Positions 6,845 through 15,253 of a stretch of 64,000 nucleotides of DNA are shown one piece after another; the stretch's first letter is position 1; every line of letters starts with the position of its first letter. The DNA is taken from NCBI RefSeq assembly GCF_003001675.1, contig NZ_PVYW01000029.1:1-64000 (forward strand), read 5' to 3'. This DNA comes from Cohnella sp. SGD-V74 (GTDB lineage: Bacteria; Bacillota; Bacilli; Paenibacillales; Paenibacillaceae). The notes under the pieces were generated by a model. It had not been told where the DNA came from. It ran no database searches and was given only the letters and a program-made list of their open reading frames with translations. Both the position numbers and the translations under genes were made by a program.

Positions 6845-9196
6845 TTGAAAAAGGCGTTGTCGGTACTCTTATTAGTCAGTATGCTTCTTACGGCTTGTTT
6901 TGGCGGAAATGCAACAGAAGTTCAACCTTCCAAGGCCCCTGCGGAGAGCATCAAGGCCTCGGCGGAAACCGCCGTTCCGACAAGCGGCACGACCGTTCTC
7001 GATCTCAAGAAGAAGTACGGCTCCGATCGGGACAAGGCGCTAATGCCTTTGTACAACGTGCCTCGGGACAAAGTATTCGAGTTTAAGTTCAACAGCGACG
7101 TATGGGGCGAGCCGGACGTCATCACCGTCCATACGGATATTAAAGCGGAAGAGAAAAGCCGGATTCTGACCTCCGTCTTTCCCAAGGACTTTCAAGAAAA
7201 CGCGAACACGCTTGAGGTTAAGCCGAACGGCGGCGTGTTGACCGCTTCCCAGCACTTGAACGGATACGAGGGCTGGGGCAATGCCCCGATCTACTACATC
7301 CGAATCAATTATGATATGGATGCGACGACTCCGACCAAGCTGGAGAAGCCGATTATCGTGCCGTTCACCGTCAAGTCCGAGGTCGAGGTTCCGAACCTTA
7401 AAGCCGACGTCGACACCGACGGCCGCTTCAAATTGACTTGGAACGAAGTAGAGGGCGCAACCGAATATAAAATTTACCAGCGCAGCAAAATCGTCCTGCT
7501 GGAGACGACGAATTTGCCGGTCACGGGAGCGGAGGAAGCTTATATCGGACCCGGGCCGCTGCTGGAAGCCACCGTCACGGGAACCGAGTTCGACGACTTC
7601 CTGGACGACGGCGACGGCGGCCTGATTAAAGGCAGCGACGGCAGAGTGACCGCGCAAAATCAGGGCGTTAACGGCGAGTACTACGTGACGGCGGTCAAAG
7701 ACGGCAAAGAGTCCGTATTCAGCAACGCTGCAAGCACGGTGCCGCTGTCCTCGCAGCTGCCGAAAGAGCTTGATGGAGACAACGATATTTTCCATACGAC
7801 GTTCGATAGCGTCTCCTCTTTGCCTGCCAAAGTCGACGTCACCTTCATTGACGGGTCCACGGCTGCGCGAGACGTCGTGTACGACACCAACGTAACGATC
7901 CAGTCCTTCGGCAGCACGGAAATTCCCGCCTCGATCAAAGGCACAGCCCTGAAAGGCAGCGTCTATGTCGAGAAGCTGACGGAAGCCGATCTTCAAGCAC
8001 TGGCCGAAGCTCAGCCTGCGGACGGCTCGGCCGGGTTGGTCGCGCCTGAGAATGCAACCGACTACGTCCCCAGCCCCGACGTGCCTACCGTGATCGAGGG
8101 CCCTTCCTCCGATGCGGAGAACAGCGTGGAGGAAGCGCAGAGGGCCAACACGGAGCAAAAAGTCGAGGAAGGCAACCAGGCCGCAGTGCCTGTCCCCGAG
8201 GTGATCGAAGACGTCAAGCTCAACGCGGATACGGCGCTCGAAGAGTATTTGGCGATCAGCATGATCGCCGTTCAAGACAGCATTTCGTTGAAGGCTTTCC
8301 CCGAAGCCCAGAACTTCGAGACGATCACCGACGTCTTGCAGGAGGTCATGTATCAGAATCCGCTCGTCATCGGTCTGAAGGGCTGGAGATACGACTACCG
8401 CTCCCTGACGCTGAAGCTGAATTACGAGGAGTCCGCGGACTCGATCAAGCAGAAGCAGAAGGAGGTTCTTGCCGAAGCCAACAAGATCGTCGCCGAGATT
8501 CTGAAGCCGGAGATGTCGGAAGAACAGAAGTACCAAGCGATTTACGATTACCTGAACGACAACACCCAGTACGACGATGCCGCGCTCGAGAACGCGGAGG
8601 CCAACGATTTCCGCAAGGTCGATCCCGAGTTCAACGACTCGTTCACGACTTACGGCATTATGGTCAAGAAGGTCGGCGTATGCGCATCGTATGCTTCTGT
8701 ATACAAGATGCTCAGCGATCTGGCCGGACTGGAAACGATCGTCGTCACCGGCAATATGGACGGCGTTCCCCATGCCTGGAACAAGGTCAAGCTCGCCAAC
8801 GGCTGGGTTCACGTCGACTCGACGAACAACGCCGCCAACAGCGGCATTCCTTATCTGCTGTTCTACTCCAGCGACGAGATCGCGGAGTCTTTGAACTTCA
8901 CGCTGTCCAAGGAATTCTGGACGGATGCGGAGCTTTCGAACTTCGTGTCGGCGGACGGTTCCAAGGATTATTACGTCGCGAACGGTCTGGAAGCCAAGTC
9001 GTCCTCCGACTTCGGCTCCGCGCTGTCCAAGCAAGTGAAGGCCGGCAGCACGCAGATCGTGATCCGGCTGGCCGCCAAGATCGACCGGAGCGATCTGGTG
9101 GAAGAGGCGTTGAAAGTGATCGATGAGCTTCCGGAGGAACAGCAAGAACGAGCCACGATGGGCAGCTTGAGCAATTACGTGATCGTTGGCCTGTAA
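6845..9196 (+). CDS. Transglutaminase-like domain lipoprotein
   Basis: A 783-residue exported lipoprotein. The start is TTG at 6845 with GGAGAGG eight bases upstream; the leader ends in lipobox LTAC, so Cys18 would be acylated. The N-terminal half holds beta-rich domains, including a fibronectin-like segment with EYKIYQRSK; a low-complexity acidic linker (around residues 395-460) follows. The C-terminal part is a transglutaminase-like protease-fold domain with the triad visible: Cys in GVCASYAS, His in PHAWNKV, Asp in HVDSTNN. Such domains act as peptidases or crosslinkers at the cell surface. The substrate is unknown. It is monocistronic, followed by a hairpin. Confidence 0.85.
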   Translation: MKKALSVLLLVSMLLTACFGGNATEVQPSKAPAESIKASAETAVPTSGTTVLDLKKKYGSDRDKALMPLYNVPRDKVFEFKFNSDVWGEPDVITVHTDIKAEEKSRILTSVFPKDFQENANTLEVKPNGGVLTASQHLNGYEGWGNAPIYYIRINYDMDATTPTKLEKPIIVPFTVKSEVEVPNLKADVDTDGRFKLTWNEVEGATEYKIYQRSKIVLLETTNLPVTGAEEAYIGPGPLLEATVTGTEFDDFLDDGDGGLIKGSDGRVTAQNQGVNGEYYVTAVKDGKESVFSNAASTVPLSSQLPKELDGDNDIFHTTFDSVSSLPAKVDVTFIDGSTAARDVVYDTNVTIQSFGSTEIPASIKGTALKGSVYVEKLTEADLQALAEAQPADGSAGLVAPENATDYVPSPDVPTVIEGPSSDAENSVEEAQRANTEQKVEEGNQAAVPVPEVIEDVKLNADTALEEYLAISMIAVQDSISLKAFPEAQNFETITDVLQEVMYQNPLVIGLKGWRYDYRSLTLKLNYEESADSIKQKQKEVLAEANKIVAEILKPEMSEEQKYQAIYDYLNDNTQYDDAALENAEANDFRKVDPEFNDSFTTYGIMVKKVGVCASYASVYKMLSDLAGLETIVVTGNMDGVPHAWNKVKLANGWVHVDSTNNAANSGIPYLLFYSSDEIAESLNFTLSKEFWTDAELSNFVSADGSKDYYVANGLEAKSSSDFGSALSKQVKAGSTQIVIRLAAKIDRSDLVEEALKVIDELPEEQQERATMGSLSNYVIVGL

Positions 9197-9224
9197 TTTC
9201 CGAACAATAGATTGCGAGAGAGGT

Positions 9225-9276
9225 GCTCCCCGCACGGGGCAGGCGGACAAGCTTGCTTCCGTATGGGGAGCCTTTT
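9225..9276 (+). terminator. Hairpin/terminator, member of a two-copy repeat
   Basis: GCTCCCC pairs with GGGGAGC across a 33-base loop and is followed by TTTT. Its right half (GGCAGGCGGACAAGCTTGC, then TTCCGTATGGGG) closely resembles the hairpin at 11093-11149, so the sigma/anti-sigma operon lies between two related elements. Confidence 0.65.
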
Positions 9277-9350
9277 CATATCCGAAAATGAACCTCCTCT
9301 CCGATTGCGACAATATGTAGGTGAATGGCCATTCAGGAGGGAGAAGGGAC

Positions 9351-9875
9351 TTGGACATCGATGAGTTGATCGAGCTCGTGAAACTGCATGGGAAGTCGAT
9401 TTACGGTTTTTGCTGCAAGCTGACAGGAAACAGGGCGGATGCGGACGATTTGTATCAGGAAACTTTTCTGAAGGCCGTGGAGCTGCGGTTCAAGATGGAC
9501 TCGTCCCGCAATCCGAAAGCTTATCTCATATCGATTGCCGTGCTGCTGCACAAAAATCATCGACGCAAGCTTGCCTGGAGGCAAAAAATCGCGCCCACAG
9601 CCGATCTTGGCGAAGCGGCGGATCGGTTCGCCTCCCTCGCAAGCGAAGCAACGCCAGAGGATGCCGTGCTGTCGCTTGAGCTGCGCGCCATGATTCGGGA
9701 AGCCGCTCACCGGCTGAACGATAAGCTGAAGCTTCCCCTCTATATGTACTATACAGCCGACATGACGATCGAGGAGATTGCTTCAGTGCTGAGAATTCCT
9801 CCTGGAACCGTGAAGAGCAGGCTGCATAAGGCTCGCGAGAATATGAGAAAGGTATTGGAGGCTGATTCCCTATGA
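9351..9875 (+). CDS. ECF RNA polymerase sigma factor
   Basis: A 174-residue ECF factor. Region 2: DADDLYQETFLKA; region 4: MTIEEIASVLRIPPGTVKSRLHKARENMRK, with the classical GTVKSRLHRAR helix. The start is TTG at 9351, ten bases after AGGAGG; an upstream in-frame ATG at 9321 is disfavoured. The last four bases overlap the anti-sigma gene (ATGA), the normal arrangement for a sigma and its membrane antagonist. The signal it answers is not evident. Confidence 0.9.
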   Translation: MDIDELIELVKLHGKSIYGFCCKLTGNRADADDLYQETFLKAVELRFKMDSSRNPKAYLISIAVLLHKNHRRKLAWRQKIAPTADLGEAADRFASLASEATPEDAVLSLELRAMIREAAHRLNDKLKLPLYMYYTADMTIEEIASVLRIPPGTVKSRLHKARENMRKVLEADSL

Positions 9876-11029
9876 AAGACGAGGATTGGGATCGACTGCT
9901 CAGACAATCTTTGGCTGATGCGGCAGAACCCGGCGAAGAGTTGAATGAAAGCCTCATCCGTCAATTAAAGGAGCGTAATGAAATGAAGCCTAAATATAAG
10001 AAGAGATTATCCGTAGGGCTGTTAGCTGCCGTATTGTTGCTGGTCCTGTCCGTATCGGCCTATGCGGCAAACCAACTGTTCAGCGCCAAGCAGGTCGCGG
10101 AGCGATTGGGAGACCGGATGCTGGCCGAAGCATTCGAAAGCAAGGATGCGGTTCAGATCAATCAATCAAAAGCGTCCGGAGACTATCGTTTTACGCTGCA
10201 CGGCCTCGTCTCGGGAGCAGGTCTTAGCGAGTTCCGCCAGTCTTCGGAGGAGCTCTACCCAGACAGGACGTATGCGGTCGTATCTATTGCCAGACAGGAC
10301 GGCAAGCCGATGCCGAATACCGCCGATGCCGAATACGGGCTGGATCTGTTCTTCGTGTCCCCGTTGATTAAAGGCCAGAAGCCGTGGCAGGTTAACATCT
10401 TCACGATGAACGGCGGATATGGCGAGACCGTTATCGACGGCGTAACTTACAGGATGATCGAGTGCGATCAGGTGGAAATATTTGCGGATAGGGGCGTGTA
10501 CTTGGCGATTGCCAGCGGCACCGCATTCTTCAGCAATAAGGCGTTCGGATATGACGAAGCTACCGGCGAAGTCTACTCCAAGGAAGACTATTCGGGGGCT
10601 TCGCTGCTGTTCGATCTCCCTCTCGACCCGGCCAAAGCGGACCGCGCCAAGGCAGACGCTTATTTGGACGGCTTGTTGAATCCGTCGCCTGCACCCGATT
10701 CAAGAGATACCGAAGGCCTCGTCGATACGGTTGAAAACAAAGGGATAGCCCTGATCCAAAATGTACAAGCCAAAATGCGCGCCGAAGAGAGAATCGGGGA
10801 GACCATTCCGGAATCCATCCAAGAAATGACCTCCAACGGTTCGGGAAAACTCAAGTATTCCTATGACGGCTGGAGCGCAACGATCTCTCCGGACGAATAT
10901 TTCGCCGAAGATCAGGTCGGATTCTCCGAGAAATTCTCCATCAGCGGGAAAGACGACGTCTACAAGGCGGTGCTGTTCCACAAGGAGGAGAACGGCGTAA
11001 TTACCGGCAGAATCGTTATTCTGGATTAA
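9872..11029 (+). CDS. Membrane-bound anti-sigma factor (DUF4179-like)
   Basis: A 385-residue single-pass protein. Residues 1-46 are cytoplasmic and should bind the sigma factor (MKDEDWDRLLRQSLADAA..); one membrane helix follows (VGLLAAVLLLVLSVSAYAA), then about 320 extracytoplasmic residues, beta-rich, with an Asp/Pro-rich linker near residues 265-290. The layout matches Firmicute anti-sigma factors with DUF4179-type sensor regions. No cognate protease or effector gene is adjacent. Confidence 0.8.
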   Translation: MKDEDWDRLLRQSLADAAEPGEELNESLIRQLKERNEMKPKYKKRLSVGLLAAVLLLVLSVSAYAANQLFSAKQVAERLGDRMLAEAFESKDAVQINQSKASGDYRFTLHGLVSGAGLSEFRQSSEELYPDRTYAVVSIARQDGKPMPNTADAEYGLDLFFVSPLIKGQKPWQVNIFTMNGGYGETVIDGVTYRMIECDQVEIFADRGVYLAIASGTAFFSNKAFGYDEATGEVYSKEDYSGASLLFDLPLDPAKADRAKADAYLDGLLNPSPAPDSRDTEGLVDTVENKGIALIQNVQAKMRAEERIGETIPESIQEMTSNGSGKLKYSYDGWSATISPDEYFAEDQVGFSEKFSISGKDDVYKAVLFHKEENGVITGRIVILD

Positions 11030-11092
11030 CCCGTCAACCGCCGGTCCGGCTTGTGCGACAACACCTCCGAACGGAACCGGCATTATCGGGCG

Positions 11093-11149
11093 AAAAATGC
11101 CCCTATACGATTGGCAAGCGGATAGGCTTGCTTTCGTATGGGGCGTTTT
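11093..11149. terminator. Bidirectional terminator, second copy of the repeat
   Basis: AAAATGCCCC.. pairs with ..GGGGCGTTTT, with an internal GCAAGC/GCTTGC stem. It has A-run and T-run on opposite sides, so it can end both the anti-sigma gene (+) and the hydrolase gene (-). It shares CAAGC...GCTTGCTTTCGTATGGGG with 9225-9276. Confidence 0.8.
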
Positions 11150-12040
11150 CTAGAAGTTTTGGGCGGGTAAGAGAAAATCTATCATTTCCTTGTTGATCAC
11201 TTCGGCTTTCTCGCTGTTCAACGTGTGTCCGGCATCCTCGACAATCTTGTAAGGAAGCCGATAATGGTCATAGAACTTTAGCATGGGCGATTGATAGGCA
11301 ACGGGGTCGTATTTTCCGATCATGAAGATTAGCCTGTCTTTCAGCGAGAGCAGATCCTCCGGGGCAAACTCCGCAATTTTGCGCTTCGGCGGGATGCTGT
11401 ACTTCAAAATATAGACGAAGTGAGTTAACAGCTCTTTGTTCACTTCGGGATCGAACTTCGGCCCGCTCAGCTTTTTCAGCAGACGAATCGCGGACTTTTC
11501 GCCCGGAAAGAGCATCTCGGGGAAAAATACCGACAAAGACTTCAGCGTGCTCCATCTGGAAACCCAACCCTTTACCGGGAAAGCTCCGGCCATGCCGACC
11601 AGCTTAAGCACCCTCTCTGGACGATGGATCGCATATCCGAGGATCAAAGTGACTCCGTGCGATACGCCCGCCATATGGGCTTTCTCCATCTCCAGGGCTT
11701 CCAGCAAGTCATCGATCCATAGGACGGAATCAAATTTTTTAGCATAGCTGTCGTTAGGAATGCTTTTACCCGGACCTCCAAGCGTATCGATAGCGATTAC
11801 GTGAAAGCGGGTAGAGAGAATTTTCATATTATGTATCCACATGATGGCCGAATTATCCCCGATTCCGTGAAAGAGCAGAAGCGGAGGATTGCTTGTCTCG
11901 CCTGCGGTTATGATATGCGTATCGCCGAAACGGGTATCAATCGCCCGTTCCTCGTAAGGCACGTCCCACGCCTGAAGCAGCTTGTCATAGGACTCCAACA
12001 ATAGTCTCTTGCCTTCAGCGCTCCTGAAGGTTTTAGCCAC
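11150..12040 (-). CDS. Alpha/beta hydrolase
   Basis: A 296-residue alpha/beta-hydrolase-fold protein. Oxyanion-hole motif LLLFHGIGD near residue 60, nucleophile elbow GVSHG, acid in IGKYDP, and catalytic His in DAGHTLN near the C terminus, so the triad is complete. Family members cleave esters, amides or C-C bonds; the substrate is unknown. The start is GTG at 12040, eight bases after GGAGG; an ATG at 12085 lies inside tetR and is rejected. It follows tetR by four bases and is probably its regulatory target. Confidence 0.85.
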   Translation of the reverse strand: MAKTFRSAEGKRLLLESYDKLLQAWDVPYEERAIDTRFGDTHIITAGETSNPPLLLFHGIGDNSAIMWIHNMKILSTRFHVIAIDTLGGPGKSIPNDSYAKKFDSVLWIDDLLEALEMEKAHMAGVSHGVTLILGYAIHRPERVLKLVGMAGAFPVKGWVSRWSTLKSLSVFFPEMLFPGEKSAIRLLKKLSGPKFDPEVNKELLTHFVYILKYSIPPKRKIAEFAPEDLLSLKDRLIFMIGKYDPVAYQSPMLKFYDHYRLPYKIVEDAGHTLNSEKAEVINKEMIDFLLPAQNF

Positions 12041-12044
12041 AGAG

Positions 12045-12650
12045 TCATCCTCCTTGATCGTGAACGGATCTGGATTGCAGACCAAACCATAGATCCGACC
12101 AGAACGATCGAATCCATTCCTCCTTGATTTGGGGAACGGTGTGCATCCATGTCAACAAACCGTCGCGCATGGACCGGAAGGACATCACCAATCGAGCCGG
12201 CGAGTCCTTGCGAACGATCCCCTCTTCGATCGCTATTGCAAAAAGTTTAATGAGCTCTTCATGGAAAAATCGATCCCGAAGGGTCAAGTCGGCGATCACT
12301 TCTTCGCGAAGATGGGGAGGAGGAAACAGAACGATCTGTGTCCATAGAGCGGCAAACTCCGTATTGCGATGGTAATAGAGGATGTATCCTCTAAATATCC
12401 AAAACAATCGTTCGCCGGTCGGCAGTTCGTTCGACTCTTCGAACAAAGCTTGGTTCAGCCTCTCGTAGTCGGAGGCCGCCTCGCGGTATACCGCAAGGAA
12501 CAGCTGATCCTTCCCCTCGTAATGCGAGTAAAGCGAAGCCTTATTGATCCCCACTCCCCCCGCGATGTCTCCCATCGAAGTACCCTCGTAACCTTTTACA
12601 GCGAATAACGACCTTGCTACTGATGTAATTTTTTGTTTTGTCGAAGCCAC
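12045..12650 (-). CDS. TetR family transcriptional regulator
   Basis: A 201-residue TetR protein: N-terminal HTH with ARSLFAVKGYEGTSMGDIA and GINKASLYSHYEGKDQLF, then an all-helical ligand domain. The start is GTG at 12650 with GAGG eight bases upstream. It forms an operon with the hydrolase. The 20-bp perfect palindrome just upstream (12666-12685) is the expected autoregulatory operator. Confidence 0.9.
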   Translation of the reverse strand: MASTKQKITSVARSLFAVKGYEGTSMGDIAGGVGINKASLYSHYEGKDQLFLAVYREAASDYERLNQALFEESNELPTGERLFWIFRGYILYYHRNTEFAALWTQIVLFPPPHLREEVIADLTLRDRFFHEELIKLFAIAIEEGIVRKDSPARLVMSFRSMRDGLLTWMHTVPQIKEEWIRSFWSDLWFGLQSRSVHDQGG

Positions 12651-12665
12651 TTCATCACCCTCATT

Positions 12666-12685
12666 ACTACCGACCGGTCGGTAGT
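12666..12685. promoter_or_regulatory. 20-bp perfect palindrome, TetR operator
   Basis: ACTACCGACC joined to its exact reverse complement GGTCGGTAGT, 16 to 35 bases before the tetR start. The CCGACCGGTCGG core is a common TetR/AcrR operator form. Confidence 0.85.
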
Positions 12686-12754
12686 TTTATCGTAAACGGA
12701 TTTCCTCATTTTGTCAATCCGCAGACTGTGACATTCGCCTATATGCTGAATAGA

Positions 12755-13588
12755 TTATTTCTCGGGATGGAGCATGATATCGATCTGTTCGTACACTTTG
12801 TCGGAGTTGTACAGATCGCGCCAGCCTTCCTTGATCATCGCCTTGCGTCCGTATTCGATCGCCACCAGGCAAGCGTCCGAGAACGGGTTCACCTTCTCGA
12901 ACACAATGCCGAGCTGGATGTTGATATGCCCGAGCATGAAATCTTTGGCCGCTTCGTAGGGAACGCCCCTGCTTACCGCTTCTTCCATCGCTTCTCCCAA
13001 TACCGTCACCATCATGGAACTGATCGTCTCCGCCATGGTCGGCTCCAGCATCGCCATCTGTTCCACCGTAATGCGATGGGATCGCATGACAGGCGCATAC
13101 ATCTCCCGGGCGACGAGTTCTCCCTTGGCATAGTCCTCTTCGGGGCCCTGCATGAGCGCACATACGATTGCTTGCTTCGCGGCCACGCCGCCGAAGAAAT
13201 CGCGCTTCGCTTCGGGCGTCACCTCGTCATTGAATACCGGAGGATGGCAAGGATGCGCCACAAAGTAGGTCACGTCGTCGCGCTTCGGCAGCTTGCCTAA
13301 ATAAGCGGCGGCCGGGTCGAGCACCATCAGTACCGCTCCTGTCTTCATATCCGGTACGACGGAGGCGGACACTTGGCCGATCGCCACGTCCGGAACCGCC
13401 AGAATGACGACGTCCGCCTCGCCAACGGCTTCTTGCTGCGGCGTCGGCTCCAGGCCTCGCTGTGCCAGATTTTGTTTTCCGCGCTCGCTTACCTCTACGT
13501 AATAAACGGAATTCGAGCCCTTCATCAAGTTGTCCGTAATTCTGCAGCCCATTTTACCGCCTGCGCCGATCAATGCAATTTTTAGCAT
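12755..13588 (-). CDS. Phosphogluconate-dehydrogenase-C-domain oxidoreductase, possibly D-apionate oxidoisomerase
   Basis: A 277-residue NAD(P)-dependent enzyme: Rossmann fold at the N terminus (IALIGAGGKMG), then a C-terminal domain of the PGDH_C type with HPCHPP and EPTMAETI segments. The characterised relative I recall with this architecture is ApnO, which oxidises and isomerises D-apionate. The divergently transcribed TIM-barrel protein and GntR regulator fit an acid-sugar pathway. GGGAGG lies eight bases before the ATG. The substrate assignment is an inference from family and neighbourhood; the dehydrogenase call itself is firm. Confidence 0.75.
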   Translation of the reverse strand: MLKIALIGAGGKMGCRITDNLMKGSNSVYYVEVSERGKQNLAQRGLEPTPQQEAVGEADVVILAVPDVAIGQVSASVVPDMKTGAVLMVLDPAAAYLGKLPKRDDVTYFVAHPCHPPVFNDEVTPEAKRDFFGGVAAKQAIVCALMQGPEEDYAKGELVAREMYAPVMRSHRITVEQMAMLEPTMAETISSMMVTVLGEAMEEAVSRGVPYEAAKDFMLGHINIQLGIVFEKVNPFSDACLVAIEYGRKAMIKEGWRDLYNSDKVYEQIDIMLHPEK

Positions 13589-13640
13589 CTTGTTTGCCTC
13601 CCTTAAGTGATCACCCCTACTTTATCATCAGATATTCATT

Positions 13641-13650
13641 TTGTATACAA
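13641..13650. promoter_or_regulatory. GntR-type operator TTGTATACAA
   Basis: A perfect 10-bp palindrome fitting the FadR-subfamily pattern TnGTnnnACnA in its compact form, in the divergent promoter region between the dehydrogenase and the TIM-barrel/gntR operon. The AT-rich TTTGTATTTAC next to it may be part of a promoter. Confidence 0.7.
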
Positions 13651-13717
13651 TTTGTATTTACTTTGATTGACCCTTGATTTATACTCGACTCAAATCCTCT
13701 GTGGAGTGTGACTGTCG

Positions 13718-14524
13718 ATGCAGCTTGGCTTAAGCACCTATACTTTGACTTGGTCGATCGGCGTTCCCGGCTATTCGTCCCCCGCGGACCCGGTCGATGC
13801 GATCGAGTTGGTGCGAATCACCCGGCAAGCCGGACTGGGTTTATTGCAGATCGCCGATAATCTGCCGCTTCATGTCTTCAGCGATCAAGAGCTTATCGAT
13901 CTTAGAGACGCCGCACTGGAGAACGACGTGCAGATCGAGGTCGGCACGCGCGGAACCGATCCCGCGCATCTGCTGGATTATCTGCGGATCGCCCAACGAC
14001 TGGACGCTAAGCTGTGCCGTACGTTGATTACGCAACCAAGTATTCAGGGAGCCCGAGAGCATTTGCGAGCCGTTCTCCCAGCCTTTCAAGAAGCGGGGGT
14101 CGTTATCGGCATCGAAAATCACGGCCTGCACACGACGCGCCAACTGGTCGAACTCTTCACCGAGCTCGATAGTCCGTACGTCGGCTGCTGCATGGATACC
14201 GTCAATTCCTTCAGCGCCTTGAACAGCCCCGATGAAGTCATTCGCGACTTGACGCCTTATTTGGTGAACCTGCATATTAAGGATTTCGAAATTACCCGCG
14301 TCGACCATCAGATGGGCTTTGTCGTATTGGGTCAACCCGCCGGATATGGTAAATTAAATATACCGGAGCTCGTCGCTCGCATTGAGCGATTGCAGCGTCA
14401 TCCAACCGCCATTCTGGAGCTATGGACGCCTTATACTCGCACGATTGAGGAGACTGTCCGACTTGAACGGGAATGGCTGGAGAAGAGTCTGGCATACTTG
14501 AAATCCATCCACGGTTTTGAATAG
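13718..14524 (+). CDS. Xylose-isomerase-like TIM-barrel (sugar phosphate isomerase/epimerase) protein
   Basis: A 268-residue AP-endonuclease-2/xylose-isomerase-like barrel. Likely divalent-metal ligands are seen in order: Glu in VVIGIENHG, Asp in GCCMDTVNS, His in LHIKDFEI, Glu in AILELWTP. Family members isomerise, epimerise or decarboxylate keto-sugars; 3-oxo-isoapionate decarboxylase (OiaC), which I recall as partnering ApnO, is one candidate. Eight bases separate it from gntR on the same strand, and it is divergent from the ApnO-like gene. The exact reaction is unproven. Confidence 0.8.
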   Translation: MQLGLSTYTLTWSIGVPGYSSPADPVDAIELVRITRQAGLGLLQIADNLPLHVFSDQELIDLRDAALENDVQIEVGTRGTDPAHLLDYLRIAQRLDAKLCRTLITQPSIQGAREHLRAVLPAFQEAGVVIGIENHGLHTTRQLVELFTELDSPYVGCCMDTVNSFSALNSPDEVIRDLTPYLVNLHIKDFEITRVDHQMGFVVLGQPAGYGKLNIPELVARIERLQRHPTAILELWTPYTRTIEETVRLEREWLEKSLAYLKSIHGFE

Positions 14525-14532
14525 GAGCGCCT

Positions 14533-15174
14533 ATGTCCAATTCGTCGGTCACACTTAAGGAAAGAGCATACGAGATCATTCGCGAGCGCATTATTAGCGG
14601 AGAATTGAAACCCGGAGACGTGCTGACCGAGCGAACGCTGGTCGAGATGCTCGGCATGAGCAGAACGCCGATCCGAGCCGCCCTGGAGCGTCTCGACGCC
14701 AACGGACTGGCGAAGTATACGCCGAACAAGGGACTTATCGTCAACGAAATGTCTTTGCAGAAAGTGATCGATCTCTACGACTTTCGCATTGCAATGGAGA
14801 GCTTCGTCGTGCGCAAATTAAGCGCGCAGCATTGGAATGAGGAAGACGTGACCTGGTTCGAGGAAAATCTGAGGCAGCAGGAGCGTTCTATGCGGGAGCA
14901 GGATTACGAGGCGTTCACGCAAGCCGATTGGCAGTTCCACCGCAATCTCGCCGCCGTGCTGGGCAACGCGGAGATTCTGCAGGCGATGGATCAATTGCAG
15001 GACAAGCTCTACTTAACGGCGCTTAAGGTGCTGCGCAAAGATCGTTCGCGCATTCAAGTCTCTTATGAGGATCATGTGCGCTTGTTCCAAGAGATTCGCA
15101 GCGGCAACGCGCAGTTAGCCGTATCGGGCATCGAGCGTCATCTGGAGTACGGCAAGCAGATATTGGTCTTGTAG
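14533..15174 (+). CDS. GntR family regulator (FadR/FCD subfamily)
   Basis: A 213-residue protein: winged-helix N terminus (YEIIRERIISGELKPGDVL, GMSRTPIRAALERL) and an all-helical FCD ligand domain with the metal-binding pattern: Asp in LYDFRIAME, then His residues in WQFHRNLA, EDHVRLF and IERHLEYG. FCD regulators of this type usually bind carboxylated sugars or organic acids. Together with the two enzymes this supports a sugar-acid catabolic locus; the operator TTGTATACAA lies in the shared promoter region. Confidence 0.88.
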   Translation: MSNSSVTLKERAYEIIRERIISGELKPGDVLTERTLVEMLGMSRTPIRAALERLDANGLAKYTPNKGLIVNEMSLQKVIDLYDFRIAMESFVVRKLSAQHWNEEDVTWFEENLRQQERSMREQDYEAFTQADWQFHRNLAAVLGNAEILQAMDQLQDKLYLTALKVLRKDRSRIQVSYEDHVRLFQEIRSGNAQLAVSGIERHLEYGKQILVL

Positions 15175-15196
15175 CAACTGCACAGAAAATCAAAAA

Positions 15197-15237
15197 ATCG
15201 CCCTCCGCCTGGCCTGGAAAGCCAAGTGGAGGGCGAT
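15197..15237. terminator. Bidirectional terminator
   Basis: ATCGCCCTCC pairs with GGAGGGCGAT around a GGC/GCC-containing loop; an A-run precedes it. It separates gntR from the convergent end of ptsI. Confidence 0.8.
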
Positions 15238-15253
15238 CGGCGTTACCGCTCTG

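Noticed and set aside
7040..9358. A 772-codon open frame antisense to the transglutaminase lipoprotein gene
   Set aside because: It mirrors codon bias of the real gene, has no ribosome binding site, signal or recognisable domain, and the sense gene has a complete catalytic triad.
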